DNA of 64,000 nucleotides from Paenibacillus sp. AN1007 (GCF_040702995.1 NZ_CP159992.1:196501-260500), one strand, 5' to 3'; positions 43,410-53,600 are shown, counted from the stretch's first letter. Notes: a model not told the origin generated them from the sequence alone. Program-made: numbers and translations.

Positions 43410-44210
43410 CTAACTACCCGTACTTTGGTATTTGGTCATGCCGAACGCCCAGAATCGCAAACTGGCAGCTAAACATGTCACTGCTACCGTAGCAATGACG
43501 GCCAGCACCCATACACCGCCTTCACCGCGCAGCAGGTAGAGAGAGGGAATGTAGTTCACGAATCCAACGGGAATCGCAGTCAGCAGGAGGCTGGACATCC
43601 ATTTGGGATAGAGAGTGAGTGGATATTGAGCCGCGGTGCGGGCGGCATCCTCTGTAATGACCTGCAGCTCCTCGATACGCGTCGTCCAGAAACCAAGAGT
43701 CGCTGTAGCGAGTCCGATGGAAAAAAGAATAATGGCTCCCGTTACAATAATAAACAGAGAGAGTGGGATGACCGTCCAGCCGATCTGCCCGCTGTGCATC
43801 ATGCCCGCCAGCGACCAGCACAGAATGAATCCGCCCTGAAGCACTTCACCGATCATAATGCGGAAATTTTGCGGCATCAGTGCAAGCAGGACTGGCATCG
43901 GTCGTGTCAGCAGTTGATCCAGCTCACCACCTACCAAATATTTCTCCAGATGATGCACCTCATTACCGAATGTACGGTACAGCGTTTTGGATAACGTCAT
44001 AATGGCGAAGAGGTAACCGATTTCATGCAGCGACCAGCCCTGGATTGCGCCAAACTTGTGCAGCACCAGTGCGACCATCAGAAACTCGGAGATTTGAATA
44101 AGTGCGGCGAGAATAGACCCCAGCACGAAATTAAACTTGTACTGCATCCGGCTGCGGATGCTGGTTCGAATGAGTATTTTATATAAGTGGAACCAGGAAA
44201 TTGGCTTCAT
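43410..44210 (-). CDS. ABC-2 family membrane subunit 1
   Basis: 266 residues with about six hydrophobic helices, matching the ABC-2 (DUF990-like) membrane proteins that work as heterodimers. Its start overlaps the end of the second membrane gene by 4 bases (ATGA) and the ATPase gene follows 57 bases later. The N-terminal YKILIRTSIRSRMQYKFNF element is typical of this group. Confidence 0.85.
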   Translation of the reverse strand: MKPISWFHLYKILIRTSIRSRMQYKFNFVLGSILAALIQISEFLMVALVLHKFGAIQGWSLHEIGYLFAIMTLSKTLYRTFGNEVHHLEKYLVGGELDQLLTRPMPVLLALMPQNFRIMIGEVLQGGFILCWSLAGMMHSGQIGWTVIPLSLFIIVTGAIILFSIGLATATLGFWTTRIEELQVITEDAARTAAQYPLTLYPKWMSSLLLTAIPVGFVNYIPSLYLLRGEGGVWVLAVIATVAVTCLAASLRFWAFGMTKYQSTGS

Positions 44211-44983
44211 CCGCCCTGCACCTCCACTTTACGACGTAACACTTTGGTAATGGCAAGACAGAGCAGTGTCATGAACACACACCAAAGCAGGGTTCCCCAC
44301 AGCAGGGAGCCATCTTCAAAACCAAGATAAATTCGGGTGGGAACATAGAGTAAAAATGGATAAGGAGACAGCCAGGCCAGTTGTTCCAGCCATGTTGGAA
44401 GCCATTCAAGCGGGATGAAGAAACCGGCCATCAGGTTCATCAGAGCATGATTAGCCCAGTGAAGCCAGGACGATTCCGTAGTCCACATAGAGGTTGCGCC
44501 GATGATGTAGTTCATACAGATGGATAAGTATGCTGCGCCAGCAAGTGCAAGTGCGGACCAGCCTATTGCAGCGGCCTCCGAAGGCCATTTTAGGGAAAAA
44601 ACGAGAGAGTAGAGCAGGTAGATCGGCAGGCTTTTGTACACGAATTGGTAGGCGATCTGCCCCCATTCACGTGCCATCAGGTGGGTGAACAGATGAACGG
44701 GACGCATGAGGTCCAGCGCAATCTGCCCTGTCCTGACACTAAGCGGAATGCCCAGTCCGTTCGTCAGGAAACCCGAGATCCAGAGTGACGATTGCGTGAA
44801 GGCGATGTAACCGATCATTCCCTGTACCCCGTATTCTCCGAGCTGATGATCGGCCCCGATGCCGATCCAGAGACAAGCATACATGTAACCAAACATGGCG
44901 CTTGCCAGGTTGTGTACCATGTGTGCCCCGCGATATTGCAGGTTTCGGGCGTAGGCTTTGGAAGCGAGCGTAAGATAAAGCAT
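44207..44983 (-). CDS. ABC-2 family membrane subunit 2
   Basis: 258 residues from ATG 44983, which has GGAGGTGTCAT upstream; a longer open frame to 45067 lacks a site. It has about six transmembrane helices and the YARNLQYRGAHMVHNLASAM entry region. It is the first gene of the exporter operon and pairs with the next gene product. No clue to the substrate. Confidence 0.83.
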   Translation of the reverse strand: MLYLTLASKAYARNLQYRGAHMVHNLASAMFGYMYACLWIGIGADHQLGEYGVQGMIGYIAFTQSSLWISGFLTNGLGIPLSVRTGQIALDLMRPVHLFTHLMAREWGQIAYQFVYKSLPIYLLYSLVFSLKWPSEAAAIGWSALALAGAAYLSICMNYIIGATSMWTTESSWLHWANHALMNLMAGFFIPLEWLPTWLEQLAWLSPYPFLLYVPTRIYLGFEDGSLLWGTLLWCVFMTLLCLAITKVLRRKVEVQGG

Positions 44984-45293
44984 ATGACACCTCCGATAAG
45001 TGGATTGAACGGCGGACCCGTTCACTTCAGTCAAGGCGAAAAAGAGAGAAGGACAACAGCATACCAATATATTCCTTCACAGGCAAGACATTTTTTTAGA
45101 GAATACTGGAATCTTAGGGGTTGTTCATGAATGCGCCACAAGACAGGCAGGGAAGAATTCCTTTATAATGAAGAGGTAAAACCGCAAGCGGTTACAATTG
45201 TGTTTATTCAAATTTAAAATAACCGCCGGGCATGTGCCTGACGATGGGTAGATGATTACCAGCACGAACAATCCGGCAAGAGAGAAGGATGTC

Positions 45294-46136
45294 ATGAAGA
45301 AAATTGCATGGGTCACCGACAGCACCAGTACACTGGATTCCGCTTTTGCGGAGCAAAATCATATCTATATCGTGCCGCTGCGCATCGTATTTGGCGAGGA
45401 ATGTTACCGGGAAACCGAGGAGATCTCGTCCGACATATTCTACGAGAAGCTGGATGCTTCTTCGCGCGCAAGCAGTTCACAGCCGCCGATTGGCGAATTC
45501 ATTGAACTGTATGAGTCCATTAAGGATCAGTACGATGAGATTATTACGATACACTGCTCCACGGAACTTAGCGGAACGCTCCACACCTCAATGCAGGCTG
45601 CGGAGATTGCAGGCGTGACGGTTACCGCAATTGATTCGAGGGCAGGAGCCTATCCTCTTCGCGAGATGATTATGCAGGGCCTGGAGTGGCAGAAGCAGGG
45701 ATATTCAGCTGCCGAGATTAAATCCAATATTGAGCAGATGATTGAACAGATGTCTTTTTATCTGATTCCTGCCAGCCTTCAGAACCTTCACCGCAGCGGG
45801 CGTGTGACAGGAACACAACTGATCATCAGCCAACTGCTCAAAATCCATCTGCTGCTTCGATTTGAAGAGGGCAAAGTCGTCGTTAACGAGAAAATTCGCA
45901 CCTTCAAACGTACCAAGGAGCGCATGCTTGAGATGCTGAAGAAAGACGTGGAGAAAGTCAAACATGTATGCATTATGCATGCAAACAATCAAGAGGAAGC
46001 CCATACGATCAGACAGCAGATTTCGGAACTGCTCCCACGTTTAAAAACAGAAATTATGCCGTTCATTCCGGTAGTCAGCATTCATGCTGGAGCGGGCACA
46101 ATCGGATTGTGCTGGATTCGCAGTGAGCATGCATAG
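45294..46136 (+). CDS. DegV-family fatty-acid-binding protein
   Basis: 280 residues from ATG 45294, with GAGAAGGAT upstream. WVTDSTSTLD and SSQPPIGEF, plus the second-domain HRSGRV motif, are diagnostic of DegV. DegV (FakB-type) proteins hold a fatty acid for the FakA kinase so that it can enter phospholipid synthesis. It is monocistronic and ends at a strong terminator. Confidence 0.93.
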   Translation: MKKIAWVTDSTSTLDSAFAEQNHIYIVPLRIVFGEECYRETEEISSDIFYEKLDASSRASSSQPPIGEFIELYESIKDQYDEIITIHCSTELSGTLHTSMQAAEIAGVTVTAIDSRAGAYPLREMIMQGLEWQKQGYSAAEIKSNIEQMIEQMSFYLIPASLQNLHRSGRVTGTQLIISQLLKIHLLLRFEEGKVVVNEKIRTFKRTKERMLEMLKKDVEKVKHVCIMHANNQEEAHTIRQQISELLPRLKTEIMPFIPVVSIHAGAGTIGLCWIRSEHA

Positions 46137-46196
46137 GCACCCAACGAATCTGGATTGATATTCATAAGCGAGTAAGCAAAATAATTAATCATAAAC

Positions 46197-46250
46197 AAAC
46201 CTGATCGAGCACACTTGAAGCCCAAGTGCCTGTTTGGTCAGGTTTTTTTG
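46197..46250 (+). terminator. Intrinsic terminator of the DegV gene
   Basis: Outer stem AACCTGA/TCAGGTT and inner CACTTG/CAAGTG, followed by seven T. Confidence 0.85.
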
Positions 46251-46346
46251 ATAGGTCATTGCCAATTTCAGCAAACTGTGAGGTAATGAAGAAAACGGTC
46301 TTATAGAACAGCTTCATAGAAAATCTTTTATATCGGAGGGAAGTTG

Positions 46347-47063
46347 ATGTCAAGTCACCGTTTGCTGCTTGTTGAAGACGACCGCTCGATTAGTGAGATG
46401 GTTGGACCTTATTTGGAAAAAGAGGGCTTCGACCTTACATATGCTTATGACGGTTTGGAGGCAGAGCAGCTGTTCAAAGAGACGAAGCCTTGTTTTGATC
46501 TGATTATTCTTGATCTGATGCTGCCCCATCGCAGCGGGATGGATGTGCTGCAGACGATTCGCGCCAGCAGTTTGGTGCCCGTACTTATTCTTTCGGCGAA
46601 AGACGGAGAGGTGGACAAAGCGCTGGGTCTCGGTTTTGGCGCTGACGATTACTTGAGTAAACCGTTCTCGCTGATCGAGCTTACGGCTCGCATCAAAGCA
46701 GCGATCCGAAGAGCCAATTATACAGCCCAGCCCGCCGAAGAAACTGCACCTCATCAGCGGATAACGATCGGCGGACTTGTCGTGGATATAGAGACGTACG
46801 AAGTAGAACGCGAAGGGGAGCCAATTAAGCTGACGTCCAAAGAGTTCGGTATTTTAAAATTGCTTGTAACTCATCCCGGCAAGGTGTTCACAAAGGCACA
46901 GATCTATGCATCCGTCTGGAATGATCATTACTACGGAGACGAAAATATTATTAACGTACATATGCGCCGCTTGCGGGAAAAGCTGGAGGTTGATCCTTCC
47001 GCTCCACGTTACATCAAGACATTATGGGGGATCGGATATAAGCTGGAGGCGGAACAGGTATGA
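46347..47063 (+). CDS. OmpR-family response regulator
   Basis: 238 residues from ATG 46347, with GGAGGG upstream. The receiver domain carries the acidic pair VEDD, phospho-acceptor Asp in LDLMLP and the Lys in SKPF. The winged helix holds LTSKEFGILKLL and the YIKTLWGIGYKL ending. It overlaps the kinase gene by 4 bases. The BcrA-type ABC transporter 300 bases downstream is a likely target, as in bacitracin- or lantibiotic-resistance modules. Confidence 0.93.
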   Translation: MSSHRLLLVEDDRSISEMVGPYLEKEGFDLTYAYDGLEAEQLFKETKPCFDLIILDLMLPHRSGMDVLQTIRASSLVPVLILSAKDGEVDKALGLGFGADDYLSKPFSLIELTARIKAAIRRANYTAQPAEETAPHQRITIGGLVVDIETYEVEREGEPIKLTSKEFGILKLLVTHPGKVFTKAQIYASVWNDHYYGDENIINVHMRRLREKLEVDPSAPRYIKTLWGIGYKLEAEQV

Positions 47064-48001
47064 TCATTATGCTTTGGCTCCTTTCTTTGTCTACAGTGCT
47101 GCTTGTATGTATAGCTGCCTTGCTTGGGCTGAGGCTGCGTAAACGCAGTACGCACCTGAGCTACATCCATAACAAAGTATCAGGGATTCTGGAGCAGGGT
47201 ACGTTTGAACGTTTGCTGGTGTTTGATAGCGACGCGCAGATAAGCAGGTTGTTAAATGACATGAACCGACTGCTTGAGCATGCCCATCTGGCTAAGGCTG
47301 ATTATGCTAACCAAGAGAAAGAGATGCGTAATATGCTCTCCAACATTTCACATGATCTGAAGACCCCGCTTACGGTTGTACTCGGCTATAGTGAAACGCT
47401 GCAGCACAGCTCATCCCTGACGGATGAAGAACGGAGAGTCATGACGGAGAAAATACAAGATAAGGCACAGGAAGTGCTGCGGTTAATTCATTCCTTTTTT
47501 GACCTCGCCAAGCTTGAATCCGGAGACCGTGAGCTGGAAGTAAGTCGTGTGAACATCAGCGAACTGTGCCGGGTGAAAATGTTATCGTTTTATGAATTGC
47601 TTACGAAGCTGGGACTGCATGTCGAACTGGACATCCCTGAACAGGACGTATTTGTAAGGGGGAACGAAGAAGCGTTGGATCGGGTGATGGATAACCTAAT
47701 TACGAATGCCATGAAATATGGAGCCGACGGGAAAGTGCTGGGAATATCGATACTAAACCGTAAAGAGGGGCCGGTTACAATTCAAGTATGGGATCGGGGG
47801 AAAGGCATTCCCGAAAAAGAGCACAGCCGTGTCTTTGAGCGAATGTATACGCTGGAGGATTCCCGTAATCGGATGTATCAGGGCAGCGGCTTGGGCTTGA
47901 CAATCACGAAGCGGCTGGTAGAACGAATGGGCGGACGTATTGACCTGCACAGCGTGCCGCATCAGCGTACCGTATTTTCCTTTACGTTAGAGGGGATGTA
48001 G
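47060..48001 (+). CDS. Sensor histidine kinase, short sensor region
   Basis: 313 residues. One N-terminal transmembrane helix and a linker of about 80 residues precede HisKA (NISHDLKTPLTVVLGY) and a HATPase domain with NLITNAMKYG, DRGKGIP and GSGLGLTI. There is almost no extracellular part, so it probably senses through the membrane or through a partner such as the adjacent ABC transporter. It is co-transcribed with the response regulator. Confidence 0.92.
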   Translation: MIIMLWLLSLSTVLLVCIAALLGLRLRKRSTHLSYIHNKVSGILEQGTFERLLVFDSDAQISRLLNDMNRLLEHAHLAKADYANQEKEMRNMLSNISHDLKTPLTVVLGYSETLQHSSSLTDEERRVMTEKIQDKAQEVLRLIHSFFDLAKLESGDRELEVSRVNISELCRVKMLSFYELLTKLGLHVELDIPEQDVFVRGNEEALDRVMDNLITNAMKYGADGKVLGISILNRKEGPVTIQVWDRGKGIPEKEHSRVFERMYTLEDSRNRMYQGSGLGLTITKRLVERMGGRIDLHSVPHQRTVFSFTLEGM

Positions 48002-48297
48002 GACGTTAAATGTCGAGCAGAAAAACTTGGAAAAGCGGAGCGTTCACTGAAAAGTTTTCTGAAAGAAATCAGCATCGGAAGCATATGCTTATCACCTGAT
48101 TTCTCCCTTTCTAGAGGGAATCAAAAAAAATCTGGAGATACAATGTGGGGCGATTATTCTGCCATCGAAGTGTCTTTGTAAATTAGTGGGGTATCAACTT
48201 AAGGTTTTTGTAAGATTTGATTAATAAAAAAGCAGACTTTTTTCTTTACAATACAGATATAAGAACCCGAGCAGGGGACGTAAAGGAGAATGGCCAG

Positions 48298-49221
48298 ATG
48301 AGTTATATTGCACGGACCATCAATCTAACGAAGGTGTACGAAGGGACAGAGGTTGTATCCGGCGTTCATATGAATATTAAACAAGGCGAGATTTATGGAT
48401 TTCTGGGCCCCAACGGAGCAGGGAAAACAACATTAATGAAGATGTTAACCAATCTCGTTAAACCTACAGCGGGTGAGATCGAACTTTTTGGCGAAAAGCT
48501 GAACCCGAATTCATATGAACTGTTGAAACGCATGGGCAGCATAATCGAGTATCCCTTTTTCTATGACAAACTGTCTGCTAGGGAGAATCTGGACCTTCAT
48601 TGTGAGTATATGGGTTTCCCGAACAAACAAATGATTGGCAAACATATGGAGATGGTCGGTTTGAAGGATGCGGGCAGTAAACCTGTGAAGGACTTCTCTC
48701 TCGGTATGAAGCAGCGGCTTGGGCTGGCTCGTGCACTTATAACGACTCCCGAGTTGTTAATTCTGGATGAACCGATCAACGGGCTGGACCCGGTCGGTAT
48801 CAAAGAGATGCGTGAACTCTTCAAAAGGTTAAGCACAGAATATCGTATTACCATGCTCATCTCCAGTCACATACTCGGTGAAGTGGAGCAGGTTGCGGAC
48901 ACGATTGGCGTCATCCGTCATGGAAGGCTCGTAGAGGAAGTATCCATGGAAAGCATTCGCGGCAATCACACCGATTACATTGAAGTACAGGCTGCGGATC
49001 CCCGCAAAGCTGCCTACGTAGTAGAACATTTGCTTCATCTGGACAATTACAAACTGTTAGATGAGCAGACGCTGCGTATTTATGATCCGGGTCTTATCCC
49101 ATCCGATCTCAACAGTAAGTTGGTCCAGCACGGTGTTGCGGTAGAGTCGATATCCAAACGATCGCATTCTCTGGAAGAGCACTTTATGAGTCTGATGAAA
49201 GGGGATGATGACGCTGCTTAA
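48298..49221 (+). CDS. BcrA-type ABC transporter ATPase
   Basis: 307 residues from ATG 48298, with AAAGGAG upstream. Walker A GPNGAGKTT, signature FSLGMKQRLG and Walker B LLILDEPINGLD are present. The protein shows the BcrA/lantibiotic-immunity pattern (IEYPFFYDKLSARENL, SSHILGEVEQVAD). It overlaps the permease gene by 17 bases. With the two-component system upstream it probably forms a peptide-antibiotic defence module; that link is inferred from gene order. Confidence 0.92.
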   Translation: MSYIARTINLTKVYEGTEVVSGVHMNIKQGEIYGFLGPNGAGKTTLMKMLTNLVKPTAGEIELFGEKLNPNSYELLKRMGSIIEYPFFYDKLSARENLDLHCEYMGFPNKQMIGKHMEMVGLKDAGSKPVKDFSLGMKQRLGLARALITTPELLILDEPINGLDPVGIKEMRELFKRLSTEYRITMLISSHILGEVEQVADTIGVIRHGRLVEEVSMESIRGNHTDYIEVQAADPRKAAYVVEHLLHLDNYKLLDEQTLRIYDPGLIPSDLNSKLVQHGVAVESISKRSHSLEEHFMSLMKGDDDAA

Positions 49222-49912
49222 ACTTATCCGTCTGGAATGGCGCAAGCACCGCTTTGCCCGTAATTTTGTGGGTGTGGGTATCGCCAATATCAGCATTCTT
49301 CTATTCATTATCCTGATTGGCATTACAGAACGAGGGGCTGCAGATTACGTCCTGGCGAATTACCATGACGCCTTCATCCTGATTGATACCATTGCCCGAG
49401 CGGTATTTATCATATTCGCAGGTTCCCTGATATCCAAATTAATCATTAGTGAGTACCGGGACAAAACGATGAATGTCATGTTCACCTATCCGATCAAGCG
49501 GCATAAAATTATCGCTGCAAAGTTAATACTGGTATTTATATTTACTTTCGCAATGATTATGTTTACAGATATTCTGATGGGGACTCTTCTGCTGGCTGCG
49601 AATCAATATTATGGCTTTATTACCGAGCCGCTGGGGTCGGCAGCGTTGGGGCAGCTGGTGCTTAAATACACGATCAGTTCACTCTCTGCAGCTGCGATGG
49701 CTCTGATTCCCCTATTCTTCGGTATGCGCAAGCATTCGGTAACAACTACAATGGTTGCTTCGGTTCTCCTTGTTTTCATTGTGTGCTCCGGTTTCGGCGG
49801 CCCTACAATGTCGCTCAACGATATCATCGTTATTCCGTTGACCTTAGGAGCGATAGGATTATGGATTGCTGCACTTTCCATGGTACGGCTGGATACCAAA
49901 GATGTGAATTAA
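49205..49912 (+). CDS. BcrB-like ABC permease
   Basis: 235 residues with six hydrophobic helices, a short N-terminal cytoplasmic segment (LLKLIRLEWRKHRFARN) and the SEYRDKTMNVMFTYPIKR coupling region typical of ABC-2 permeases in BcrAB/LanFEG systems. It starts inside the ATPase gene (ATG 49205 or 49208, preceded by GGGG), giving translational coupling. Confidence 0.85.
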   Translation: MMTLLKLIRLEWRKHRFARNFVGVGIANISILLFIILIGITERGAADYVLANYHDAFILIDTIARAVFIIFAGSLISKLIISEYRDKTMNVMFTYPIKRHKIIAAKLILVFIFTFAMIMFTDILMGTLLLAANQYYGFITEPLGSAALGQLVLKYTISSLSAAAMALIPLFFGMRKHSVTTTMVASVLLVFIVCSGFGGPTMSLNDIIVIPLTLGAIGLWIAALSMVRLDTKDVN

Positions 49913-49965
49913 GACATAACTTCTTTTCCTTCTGAAAACCACGCGCTGCATGGCTTGACATGCCA

Positions 49966-49994
49966 TTGACATCCGCACGTACAAGGGATAGGAT
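49966..49994 (+). promoter_or_regulatory. Sigma-A promoter of pdxK
   Basis: TTGACA and TAGGAT separated by 17 bases, 37 bases before the pdxK start codon. Confidence 0.75.
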
Positions 49995-50030
49995 AGTGTC
50001 AACTGAAACACGAAGGAGATTAGAACGACC

Positions 50031-50843
50031 ATGACGATTCCTAAAACGTTGACCATCGCAGGTTCAGATACGAGCGGCGGTGCTGGTATTCAAGCGGATT
50101 TAAAAACATTCCAGGAGCTGGGTGTATACGGAATGACCGTATTAACAACGGTTGTTGCGATGGAACCTGAAACATGGGATCACCAGGTCTTCCCTGTAGA
50201 GTTGAATGTGGTCGAAGCTCAGCTTCGTACTGTTCTGGACGGCATTGGCTTTGACGCCATGAAGACAGGCATGCTTGGTTCTGTAGATATTATTGAGCTT
50301 GTCGCCAAACATATTCGCCGCAGCGGTCTCCCGCAGATCGTTATCGATCCGGTTATGGTCTGCAAAGGCACGGATGAAGTGCTGCAGCCGGAAAATACAG
50401 AAGCGATGATCGAGTTTTTACTGCCGGGGGCAGACCTCGTCACACCAAATCTGTTTGAAGCTTCCCAACTGGCGAAGAGCGGTCCGATTCGTTCCAAAGA
50501 GCAGATGGAAGCCGCCGCAGCTGCCATTCATGCTCATGGTGCCAAGCATGTTCTGATCAAAGACCGCGGTGTAATTAACCCGGGTAAAGCGATGGACTTG
50601 CTCTATGACGGAACAAACGTTGAATGGTTTGAGGCTGATGTTGTCGGCTCCGGGTATACACATGGTGCAGGATGCACAACCTCCGCTGCGATTACGGCAG
50701 GTTTGGCTCGTGGCCTATCGGTGAAAGAGGCTGTACGTGAAGGAAAAGCGTTTATTACCAAAGCGATTGCTGGCGGGTTCCCGTTGAACCGCTTTGTTGG
50801 TCCTACACTGCATGCTGCACATCGTTTGGAGCACCAACGTTAA
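50031..50843 (+). CDS. pdxK: Pyridoxine/pyridoxal/pyridoxamine kinase (ThiD-like)
   Basis: 270 residues with the ribokinase-fold pattern LTIAGSDTSGGAGIQADLKT, the anion-hole ending SGYTHGAGCT and DPVMVCKG. The sequence follows the Bacillus PdxK (formerly ThiD-like) proteins, which phosphorylate vitamin B6 vitamers, more closely than true ThiD (for example VVAMEPETWDHQVFP). It might also act on hydroxymethylpyrimidine. It is monocistronic with its own promoter and terminator. Confidence 0.88.
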   Translation: MTIPKTLTIAGSDTSGGAGIQADLKTFQELGVYGMTVLTTVVAMEPETWDHQVFPVELNVVEAQLRTVLDGIGFDAMKTGMLGSVDIIELVAKHIRRSGLPQIVIDPVMVCKGTDEVLQPENTEAMIEFLLPGADLVTPNLFEASQLAKSGPIRSKEQMEAAAAAIHAHGAKHVLIKDRGVINPGKAMDLLYDGTNVEWFEADVVGSGYTHGAGCTTSAAITAGLARGLSVKEAVREGKAFITKAIAGGFPLNRFVGPTLHAAHRLEHQR

Positions 50844-50931
50844 TCATCGTTCACAATGAGCCTGTTCTTCACAGGACGGCCTGCAGCGCAGCGTATGCTT
50901 TTAATAAGCATATCCGGAATTTCATCTTAGG

Positions 50932-50977
50932 AGCGGTCAACAAACAGTGTACTGCCTGTTGGCTGCTTCTTTTTTTA
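50932..50977 (+). terminator. Intrinsic terminator of pdxK
   Basis: AGCGGTCAACAAACAG pairs with CCTGTTGGCTGCT (two G-T type differences), followed by TTCTTTTTTT. Confidence 0.8.
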
Positions 50978-51138
50978 TGCTCATTTTGATAAAAAATAGT
51001 AACTTTTGGTATATATTAATCGTATATATGGTGAAGCAGATCTCTGAATGGATCTGGATTTATATGGATGCATCTGGACACATGAACGACACATGAAGCA
51101 GGTATGTTAACTTTAGTAATCGAGAAGGAGAGTCGGTC

Positions 51139-51819
51139 ATGATCAGAACCGTGCTTCTGGTAGAAGACGAAAGCCGCATTCGCGAGATTGTGGCCGATTA
51201 TTTTATAAAAGAACAATGGCATGTGATTGAAGCTGAGGATGGAGTACAGGCGCTGGAACAGCTGGCGCTGCATCAGGTGGATCTAGTCATACTGGATGTA
51301 TTAATGCCTGAAATGGATGGCTGGACATTATGCGGTCATATTCGCTCTACTTCTGCCGTACCTATTATCATGCTCACCGCAAAGTCCGAGGATGATGACA
51401 AAATCCACGGTTTTCAATTAGGTGTAGATGATTATGTTACCAAACCGTTCAGTCCCCGGGTTCTCGTCGCGCGGGCGGAGACATTGATGAAACGTGTGGA
51501 AGGCGCGGTAGGACGTGAGCAGGGGGCGATCCGCTTTGGCGGGGTCACTCTTGATCCTTGGGCCAAACGTATAGAGAGAGACGGGGCCGAGGTGGAGCTT
51601 GCACCAAAGGAATATGAGCTGCTTCTCTATCTCGCTCGGAATGCAGGTATTGTCCTATCGCGGGAAGCGATATTGAATCGGGTATGGGGATTTGACTTTG
51701 AAGGTGATTCCCGAGTGGTGGACACACATATCAAGAAACTCCGCAGCAAATTGGGGGATGAAGCCAAGTGCATTCGGACCGTGATTGGTACAGGATATCG
51801 TTTTGAGGCGGAGGCATGA
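51139..51819 (+). CDS. OmpR-family response regulator
   Basis: 226 residues. The receiver domain has VEDE, phospho-acceptor Asp in LDVLMP and Lys in TKPFSP. The DNA-binding domain has LAPKEYELLLYLARN and VIGTGYRFE. The ATG has AAGGAG upstream. It overlaps the kinase gene by 4 bases (ATGA). The target is not evident; the pssA-dedA pair downstream suggests a membrane-stress link. Confidence 0.92.
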   Translation: MIRTVLLVEDESRIREIVADYFIKEQWHVIEAEDGVQALEQLALHQVDLVILDVLMPEMDGWTLCGHIRSTSAVPIIMLTAKSEDDDKIHGFQLGVDDYVTKPFSPRVLVARAETLMKRVEGAVGREQGAIRFGGVTLDPWAKRIERDGAEVELAPKEYELLLYLARNAGIVLSREAILNRVWGFDFEGDSRVVDTHIKKLRSKLGDEAKCIRTVIGTGYRFEAEA

Positions 51820-53579
51820 GAAGAAACGGCGTAACGATGAAGCTGTTTCTGGTCATGGCCGGGTTCCTGCTCCTGCTGTACGGAACAACGGTACTTGCCC
51901 AGCTGATCTGGTTCCCCGATTTTTACCAGCATCAGAAGATCACAAGTATGAAAAAGAAACTGTCCAAGTTTGAACAGCAGTATTCCGCGAGCCACTGGAA
52001 TGATCTGCAGCTTGCCAAAGAAACAGGCAGGTTCATGCGCCAGAATCAGTCCCATCTCGTTATTTTGACGAATACAGGCAAACTGGTAGATGATCCCTTT
52101 CACATTACACTTCTTCAGGAAGACGGCAAGCGTGTGAAGGTTTCCCTATCTCTGTTCATTAATAGTGAGAACGCAGGCTGGATCAGGTCTCATCTGAAGT
52201 TTGGGCAAAAACTCACCGTAAAGGGGCCATCCGGCAATCTGGATCAACCTGAACCGATGGTATACCCATTCAAAATTCAGGATGCGGCTTCTGCCGCATG
52301 GGGAACGGAGACCTTTCAGGAATCACTGCTGCCGGTTCAGGAATGGACCGGGGTATTAACAGAGGTTGTGCTGCCTGACCTCGCGACCTGGAGTCAGCGG
52401 CAAGGACTGCTTGTGCAGGCTCTCGAAAGCCGGTTCCCATTGTCATCGGAAGATCAGCAGACGCTGTCTAACGGTAACATGATTAATGAGGAATGGACGG
52501 ACGGCTGGAGCGGTGTCCGCAATGTGATTACGATTGCTCCGGTGCATCGTGCCGGTTCAGAGCAGCAGTTGATTTTTTCTCTCACCTCACTTCAGGAGAT
52601 GCGGGAAGCGAATGAAGCGACTCGTTTATTTTATGGATACTTCGGCATTGGTGCTTTTGTTTTGATTCTGCTGCTTGCGCTGCTGCTGTCTCGAATTATT
52701 ACAAAGCCGCTTCTTGCTCTGAATCATGTGGCCAAGAAGATGTCCACGCTGGATTTCACGGTGAAATCACCGATCCGGCGCAAGGATGAGATTGGCAGCC
52801 TTTCCGATAGTCTGAATGCATTATCAGGTACACTTGGTCAAACATTGGAGGAACTTAGACAGGCCAATGAACAGATGCGTACCGATATGGAAATGAAGCA
52901 GCAGATTGAACAGCGTCAGCGTAAGTTTTTTGCCGATGCCTCTCATGAACTCAAGACGCCTATCAGCATTATTAAGGGATATTCGGAAGGGCTGAAAGAC
53001 GGCGTAAGTGAAAACAAGCGAGAACGCTACATTGAAGTCATTGTAGACGAAGCTGTCAAGATGGAGACGATGGTTGAAGAGATGCTGGATCTGGTGAGAC
53101 TTGAATCTGCTGCGATTCAGCTGAATACAGGAGCGATTGCCCTGGCAGATATGATTGAAGATATTACCGGGCGTCTCGGACCTCAGCTGAAAGGTAAAGG
53201 ACTTGAAGTTGTGCTTGTTTCCACAACGGAGCAGACCGTTGAAGGCGACCGAAGCAAGCTGGAGCAGGTATTTTATAATATTATGATGAATGCTATACGT
53301 CACGCGGTTCCGCAAACCGATATAATGATTGAGATTAGCAGACATGAAGGATCTGTCCACGTTACGATTGAAAATAAAGGTGAACATATTGCGGAAGAAG
53401 AACGTCAGTATATATGGGAGAGGTTCTACCGTGTAGAACGTTCGCGCAATCGCAAAATGGGAGGGACCGGGCTGGGCCTGGCCATTGCGAAGCAGATTCT
53501 GGATCTGCACGGGTGTGGTTATGGTGTGGAGAATACACCGGATGGCGTACGTTTTTATATTACATTTCCTAAAGCCTAG
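51816..53579 (+). CDS. Sensor histidine kinase with large extracellular domain
   Basis: 587 residues. Helix 1 (about 10-30), an extracellular region of about 230 residues, helix 2 (about 270-290), HAMP (ending near 345), HisKA with FFADASHELKTPISIIKGY, and HATPase with NIMMNAIRHAV and GGTGLGLAI. The layout matches envelope-stress kinases of Bacillus. It is co-transcribed with the response regulator. Confidence 0.93.
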   Translation: MRRNGVTMKLFLVMAGFLLLLYGTTVLAQLIWFPDFYQHQKITSMKKKLSKFEQQYSASHWNDLQLAKETGRFMRQNQSHLVILTNTGKLVDDPFHITLLQEDGKRVKVSLSLFINSENAGWIRSHLKFGQKLTVKGPSGNLDQPEPMVYPFKIQDAASAAWGTETFQESLLPVQEWTGVLTEVVLPDLATWSQRQGLLVQALESRFPLSSEDQQTLSNGNMINEEWTDGWSGVRNVITIAPVHRAGSEQQLIFSLTSLQEMREANEATRLFYGYFGIGAFVLILLLALLLSRIITKPLLALNHVAKKMSTLDFTVKSPIRRKDEIGSLSDSLNALSGTLGQTLEELRQANEQMRTDMEMKQQIEQRQRKFFADASHELKTPISIIKGYSEGLKDGVSENKRERYIEVIVDEAVKMETMVEEMLDLVRLESAAIQLNTGAIALADMIEDITGRLGPQLKGKGLEVVLVSTTEQTVEGDRSKLEQVFYNIMMNAIRHAVPQTDIMIEISRHEGSVHVTIENKGEHIAEEERQYIWERFYRVERSRNRKMGGTGLGLAIAKQILDLHGCGYGVENTPDGVRFYITFPKA

Positions 53580-53600
53580 TATGAAAGGAAGTTAAATCTT

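Noticed and set aside
52824..53510. 228-codon minus-strand frame inside the sensor kinase gene
   Set aside because: Shadow frame without start signals; the kinase motifs on the plus strand are complete.
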